Assembly: GCA_028023455.1 (NCBI GenBank)
Contig: JAQFVV010000158.1
Coordinates: forward strand, 2,492,661 to 2,556,660
Length of the DNA stretch: 64,000 nt
Source: Epiperipatus broadwayi
Taxonomy: Eukaryota > Onychophora > Udeonychophora > Euonychophora > Peripatidae
Direction of reading: 5' to 3'
How positions within the stretch are numbered: the first letter of the stretch is position 1; each line of letters begins with the position of its first letter. The translations under genes were made by a program, and so were the position numbers. Shown piece after piece: positions 58,309 to 64,000 of the stretch. The notes under the pieces were generated by a model that searched no databases, was not told the origin of the DNA, and saw nothing but the letters and a program-made list of their open reading frames with translations.

Positions 58309-60004
58309 TGTTATCAAGAAATTAGAATCTTTTCAATTATTTTGAAATTTTTTAAATAGTCAACTTTTAGTATACACTAAGAAAATATTTTTCTGCATAA
58401 AATACAATGCATTAAATTTGGAAGAATAATAAAGGAAAAATAAAATGTATGTGCTTTCAACATAAACTGAAGAAATTTTACTAATATTACATATAGCATT
58501 CAAAAAATTTGTGAATTTTAATGTTTCTTTATATTTTTCTTTGGATAACACACAATTAAAGCCATACAGTTAGATAAAATACAGTTCATGGCTGCACCAT
58601 ACTTTTAATATTTCCATTCCTAAAATTTGCCAGTCACCAACAATGTCTTATTTTTTCATTCCAGTTTTTCTAATTTGTGTATATTTTTAAATCCAAATCA
58701 CATATTGCGAGTTATCAACATTTTAACAACAGCAAGTGATTTGCAAAATAAATCCTGTTTGCAATGAATACTAGGTAATATTAAATAATGTAATATTCAA
58801 GAGTTTGAATAGTCAAAGCACCAATATCAAAATAAATGACAAGGATATTAATTCACTGTTTATAATAAATATTATATGGGTTTTTAAAAACTGTTTATAA
58901 ATTCTAACAATTTCTAAGATAAATTCTTTGTTTGATGTAACCTGTGTAGTATTATCTACAATTAATATATTATTTTCATAAATATTTTCCAACTGTTTTA
59001 CTTCTTTTTCTTCTTCTTGTTCCTTTTCTCAAAAATCTCTTTATAATTTTTTCAATTTATATGAGAAAAAAAACTTTTAAGTAACTGATTTTAAGAATAA
59101 AATGTAGTACTATCAAAAGGTGCCTACCATTTTTGGACATAAAATCATTTCTCTTTCCATTTTCTTTAATGTTAATATCTTCAGTCATTTACATTAGTAA
59201 GGGATACAATTATCATAAATATCTCATACCATCAGTTATTTCTCTCTGCTCTAACTGCAATTAATGGGTATTGTGCAATTACATGTTCATCCTTTATATT
59301 TCTGGTTCCAATTTTTTTTGGTTTGTTTGTTTGGTAGTGTAACTTTATTCTTCAACTTTTTGTTTTTATTTCTTCTATAGTTAAAATGTCCATACTCATT
59401 TTATTAATGATTGCTAATGACAATGATTTTTCTTTATTCCTTTTACCCCCCCCCCCCCACATAATTTAAATTAAATTAAATCTTACAAGTTATTGTTATC
59501 ACTAACCCTTCACCCCCACAACACATAACCATAGTTTTTTTTTATGCTCTTAAAAATCTGTTTTCTACTTTGCATAAACATAGAAGACAAAGCTGCATTT
59601 TTTTCTACAAATTTTAAAATCAATTTTTAATTCCTACAAATAATTCATTATTTCCACTGATATTATCATATGCATTTTAATCTTTAATATTAGTGTTTTT
59701 GTTTTTTTTTGTATATGCTTTCATTTATCTACCTCTTTTTCTTTCCCACTATATGACATAGATGAATATGATCATTCCTATTTTTGTAATGTATATCAAA
59801 GTATATTTTCCAAAAAATATTTTGTATGTTTAAATACTTGGTAAGATTGCTACATCTAAAGTGATTTTCAATTGATCCAACCAAAATATATTTTTGCAAT
59901 TATATTTTTATCATTACCAATCTATGCAAAATCTTTGATTAAATATATATTTTCCTCTTCCCCATATGTTTATCATTCCATTTGTTTCTGAATCTCATCT
60001 CACA
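58309..60004. other. AT-rich non-coding stretch
   Basis: No gene is supported. A 13-C homopolymer lies at 59446-59458. Confidence 0.6.
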
Positions 60005-62085
60005 CTGATTTAATATATTATGTCATCATCATCATCAAGCATTATCATTCCACTGCAGGATGAAGGTCTCTCCAAGTTTAATCCATCTTCTCCGATCTTT
60101 AGCTTCTCTTCTCCACACCACCCCTGCACACTTTCTTATTTCATCCAACCATCTCACATGTGGTATCTTTCTGGGTCATTTACAATCTATTGGAAACCAG
60201 TTTAAAATTTCAATTGTCCATCTATTATCATCGCTTCTAGCAATATGTTTGGCCCAACTCCACTTCAATCTTTTAATTTTTTCAATGAGGTCATTTATGA
60301 TCTCTTCTTGTTACTCCCAACATACATCTCTCCATACTTCTTTGAGTGGTCTGAAGTCTCCATACTGCTCTTCTATTAAGTGTCCAGGTCTCAGATCCAT
60401 AAGTAAGAACTGGTAAAACACATTTGTTAAAAACCTTCCTTTTCAAACACATAGGCATATTTCCTTTTAGTATCAAGTTATTTCTACCAAAAGCACTCCA
60501 ACCAAGTTTAATTCTCTGATTAATTTCCTACATTATGTTTCCATCTGTATTAATAATCTGACCAAGATATTTGTAACTGTTAACTTCTTGTAATTCATCA
60601 TAATCAAACTTTATTTTCATATTTTGAGCAAATCGATTAAACATTACTTTAGTCTTTTTAACATTTATCTTTAGTCCTACTTTCATCTGATAACTCCTGC
60701 AACTCTGAAGCATTATTTGCAAAAACAACTACATCATCTGTGAAATCTAAATGACTTAAATAATCTCCATTTACTTTCACTCCTTTAGTTTCCCATTTTA
60801 ATCCACAAAATACTTCTTGCAGCACTGCTGTAAAAAGTTTTGGAGATATGGAGTCACCTTGTCTTACACCTTTCTCAATGTTGACTTTCCCAGTATCATT
60901 ATGTAATCTAATTGTTGCTGTTGCATTTTTATAAATATTCTTTAAAATATGACAATATCCTGGATCTATACCTTGATGATCCAATGCTTTAATCACTGAA
61001 GAAATGTTTATAGAATCAAATGCCTTTTCATAATCTACAAATCCAAAATATAATGATAACTCATATTCATTTGTCCTTTCTATAACTTCTCTTAATACCT
61101 GGGTATAATCTACTGTACTACAACCACTTTTAAATCCAGCTTGTTCTCTTGGTTGGTGGAAATCCAATGTTCTCTGTAGACGAGTTGAAATTATCTTGGT
61201 AAAATTTTTATATAAAACTGGTAAAAGGCTGATAGGTCTGTAATTTCTAATATATTCTTTATCACCTTTTTTAAATATTAATATTATTACTGAATTCTTC
61301 CAATCATCCGGTACATCTTTATCATTTAGACATTTGGTATATAACTTTGCTAAAAAAATTTCTATTTCTTCACCTGCTTCTTTTAATATATCAATTATAA
61401 TTCCATCATTACCTGGAGCCTTTCATTTTTTCATACATTTAATTGCATGTCTAACTTCTTCATTTAAAATTTTGGGAAATTCGGAAGATGTAATAGATAT
61501 AGGAGATACTTGTTCTTTATTACTATATAATTCTTGATAAAAATCTTCTAATTTCATGATGTCATCTCTCTTTTTAGTAATAATTCCATCTTTTCTTCTT
61601 ATTGCAGATATAAATTTCCTACCAATACCAAAATGTTGTTTTACATTCTTGAGACTTTTATTTTCTTCTACAACTTTCCTTGCTAGTTCACAGTTATACT
61701 TTCTTATATCATTTTCAACTCTTTTCCACACCATTTTACAAAATTCGAGATATTCAATTCTTTTTAATGCATCATTTTTGTATATCTTCATATTCTTTCT
61801 TTTCTTCATAAATTCTCTAGTCTCAGTAGAAATTTTATTGGTCATTTGCTGCTTTTTTCTACCAGCTATCTTTATTGCCATTTTTAAAAGTGTATCAGTT
61901 ATTTTCATATTAATTTCATTCAAATCTGAATCATGTTCAAAATTTACTAATACTTGAAACCAATTTGTAAAATTCTAATTTAAATTCATTAGAATGTTTC
62001 TGAAGATTAGGAATATCAACTGTAAATATTGTTTTTCTTAATAATTTTTGTCTCTCTAGTTTTACATTAACAAGTATCTTACACC
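60005..62085 (-). mobile_element. RTE-clade LINE, copy 2 (5'-truncated)
   Basis: This is the same family and orientation as copy 1, from the linker to the TGATGA-type tail (about 60020-60040). It lacks the endonuclease and leader: similarity to copy 1 ends near 62085, so it is 5'-truncated. The tail end encodes DRRRWIKLGETFILQW before the stop. It lacks the 212 bp duplication and keeps a 27 bp segment (about 60601-60630) missing from copy 1. Confidence 0.9.
60291..61975 (-). pseudogene. RTE copy 2 linker, reverse transcriptase and C-terminus
   Basis: Open pieces: 61423-61923 (linker through EEVRHAIKCMKK), then KAPGNDGI after a TGA, IRNYRPISLLPVLYKNFTKI, and 60658-61167 covering FHQPREQAGFKSGCSTVDYT, FGFVDYEKAFDSINISSVIK (motif A), GVRQGDSISPKLFTAVLQEV and SHLDFTDDVVVFANN. 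The usual FADD box is FTDD here. Then EVNSYKYLGQIINTDGNIM and LTYGSETWTLNRRAVWRLQ follow after frameshifts. It has fewer stops than copy 1 in the linker. Confidence 0.85.
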
Positions 62086-63539
62086 TTATGTATTGTTTCT
62101 ATAATCTTCTACTTATTTCATAGTTATTAATAGAACATTCTTTTAATATTAGTAGAACAAGTGTTTTGAAATTTATTAATCTAGTTCTTATATATTATTA
62201 GTGATATATAATTAAAATATTTACATTTTGTACTTAGCCATTTAACTTTAAATTATAAGCTAATATGAATGAGACTGTGAGATGATTTAATCCCCCTCCC
62301 CCGGATCCGGTAAAAATATAATTGTTTCATCAATATCCATATAAGATCATAATTAAACAGATAAAAGTGGATTCATTTTTTTTTCATTTGCATCATAAAT
62401 TATTATATTAATGAACATTGTATTAATATAAGTAGCACTTTAAAATTTATTAATCAAGTTCATAATTGTTCATAATTCATAATTATTGCACAAAAGCAAT
62501 AGAACTTTCTTAATCTATTTAAATTACTAAATCTTTTTCTAAATCTAATGCATATTCAATTTTAATGCTTAATATAAGTATGTTTCTGTCTTATCTATGC
62601 TACCCATAGCCATTTTTTTGTCATTACTTAATTTATTCATCATTATTATTTCTAATTATTTTGAATATTTTTTTTTTTTATCGTTTCTCTCTTTTCTGCA
62701 TACATTTTCAAAAAATTTAATCTCTGTTCTCTTTCTCAATAAAAGGAAAAAAAAATACAGCATTAGTTAAGATATTATTTTAGTTTACATATTTTAAACA
62801 CTACTCATGACTTCAATAATTTATTTTCTAATTCTCTTAAATACTAATTCTTTGGTTATGGACAGAAGTGGTTTATATATATATATGTGCAAATTAAAAC
62901 AATTGCTTAGGGATAAGTTATAAATAAAAATATTTTAAGACTTCCAAATTTTAAATTATATAAATAGTTTACAACAAATAAAATAATTTTCTATGCTCTG
63001 GTAGAAAGTTGATCTTAAAAAGTGTAAATATAATTAATTACGTTTAATTGATTATTTTTGATAACATGCCAGGGTAACAAGTATTTCTTTATTCCTCAAC
63101 TAATGATGTAATTTTACATTTGTTTATTTTATAATATTACAATAATTTATTGCCTAATTTATTAAAAATAATATTTACTTGTTACAATAAGTATTTATGT
63201 CTGGTATAATCATGAAAATGTATCTGTTGCTCTTTATGCTAAAACTGAATCTGAACAATTAAATAATCTCACACTGCTTAATTTAAAATAATTAGAACGA
63301 AATTTACATATCTATAATATGCGAACACATAAATAATACAAATTAGTAATACATATACAACTTCTTAAAAACAAAAAACAAAACATGATTTACTGCTAAC
63401 AAGGATTTTAAACATCTTTTATCAGGACGAGAGATACCTAAGTCAAATTATGAAATCCTAAAGACATTCCAAAAATGCGTATGGAAGCATACATACGCAA
63501 ATAAAAATACCAGTCAAATAATACCATAAATGTGTTTAG
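62086..63539. other. AT-rich non-coding stretch
   Basis: No gene is supported. A small GC-rich spot, cccctcccccggatccgg, lies near 62291-62308. Confidence 0.6.
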
Positions 63540-63655
63540 TTATATTAAAAACTTCCAGACCAACACCCACTCCTGTAACATGTGAATCAAGATATTTTAA
63601 AGATGACCCTAAAGATGCATTTCATGATGAATTTAGTATTCTTCAGTTAGTCCAG
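63540..63655 (+). CDS. candidate 116-nt exon, unidentified gene
   Basis: An AG at 63538-63539 (GTGTTTAG) opens and a donor (GTCCAG then GTCACA) closes a segment whose one open frame reads ILKTSRPTPTPVTCESRYFK then DDPKDAFHDEFSILQLVQ, entering with two leftover bases and ending in phase 0. Alternatively the exon starts at 63559 after CTTCCAG. The charged, low-AT text is unlike neighbouring frames. No family is recognised. Confidence 0.35.
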
Positions 63656-63954
63656 GTCACAATCTTTACCATCTATCTTTCTCATTTGGTTTGTATTTAT
63701 CAACATCAAATTATTACAATTTGATTTACAAATGTCAAATTTTCTACATTCATAATTTTGATATCAATCACTTCAGATAAATTTATTAACGATTACTACC
63801 AATCATTTATTAGTTAGAATTATCACATTATTTATTTCTAGCGCAGATATAAAATTTAAATCTCAGTAAATAATGTCTATTTTTTAAATTAAATATAAAC
63901 ACATAGAATAATTCAACTTCAACTCTCTTTTTTCATGTGCAATCTCTTTTTTAG

Positions 63955-64000
63955 ATATATTTAAAACTTCCACTCCACCACACATTCTAAGAACTTTAAA
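63955..64000 (+). CDS. candidate exon start, possible duplicate of the 63540 exon
   Basis: A strong acceptor (CTTTTTTCATGTGCAATC then TCTTTTTTAG) ends at 63954. The frame then reads IFKTSTPPHILRTL to the window edge, entering with two leftover bases, the same phase and nearly the same first residues (I-F/L-KTS) as the candidate exon at 63540. It is truncated by the window. Confidence 0.3.

Noticed and set aside
1-64000. CRISPR arrays, bacterial operons, rRNA genes, intact tRNA genes, intact viral genes
   Set aside because: No regularly spaced direct repeats, no Shine-Dalgarno-led ORF clusters, no rRNA signature; tRNA-like sequences are all derived and non-canonical; RT sequences carry LINE rather than viral architecture.

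Overview
This 64 kb window is AT-rich eukaryotic nuclear DNA, almost certainly from an animal. It holds LINE retrotransposons of several clades, tRNA-derived SINEs, very long microsatellites and decayed coding relics, and it has no operons, no ribosome-binding sites and no intact long gene. The species cannot be named from the sequence. The window looks like intergenic or deep intronic sequence.

Layout. 1-118 is the edge of a repeat here called FB-T. 5545-7120 (-) is a 5'-truncated L1/Tx1-like LINE. 10815-11461 is a complete FB-T element. 13738-19720 (-) holds two LINEs head to tail: a 5'-truncated LINE-a, and LINE-b with ORF1, endonuclease and reverse transcriptase (RT). 22096-22440 is an FB-T half. 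24712-24813 is a ~100 bp RTE 3' stub. 26073-26555 is FB2 locus A. 29692-29777 is a (TA)n tract. 34025-35300 (-) is an LTR-like promoter/leader. 36738-37400 is an RT scrap next to an FB-T half with two tRNA-like cores. 38300-39070 is a GC-richer unknown block. 39322-40535 is FB2 locus B. 48228-48357 is a tRNA-Leu-like SINE with target-site duplications. 49772-50631 is FB2 locus C. 51086-54215 (-) and 60005-62085 (-) are two closely similar RTE LINE copies. 57775-58308 is another complete FB-T element. Four copies of a second SINE-like family (SINE-A) are scattered between 8.8 and 48.9 kb.

Most interesting content. Two families that look like fold-back/MITE DNA (FB2 and FB-T) carry hammerhead-ribozyme-like cores. 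Five of their insertions are flanked by 12-15 bp direct repeats, a length that suits target-primed reverse transcription better than cut-and-paste transposition. FB2 locus B has three nearly identical hammerhead-like motifs, one on the minus strand and two on the plus strand, within a ~466 bp tandem/inverted multimer. FB-T arms carry a related motif pointing outward from a central tRNA-like sequence with A- and B-box matches. This combination recalls non-autonomous Penelope-like elements and retrozymes, but the assignment is inference.

Host genes. No gene can be called firmly. A few short stretches are open in one frame and bounded by plausible splice sites: + 46831-46924, + 54298-54376, + 63540-63655, + 63955-64000 and - 44221-44259. 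The pair at the right edge begins in the same phase with similar residues and may be duplicated exons. All exon calls are weak without RNA evidence. FB2, FB-T, LINE-a, LINE-b and SINE-A are local names used only here.
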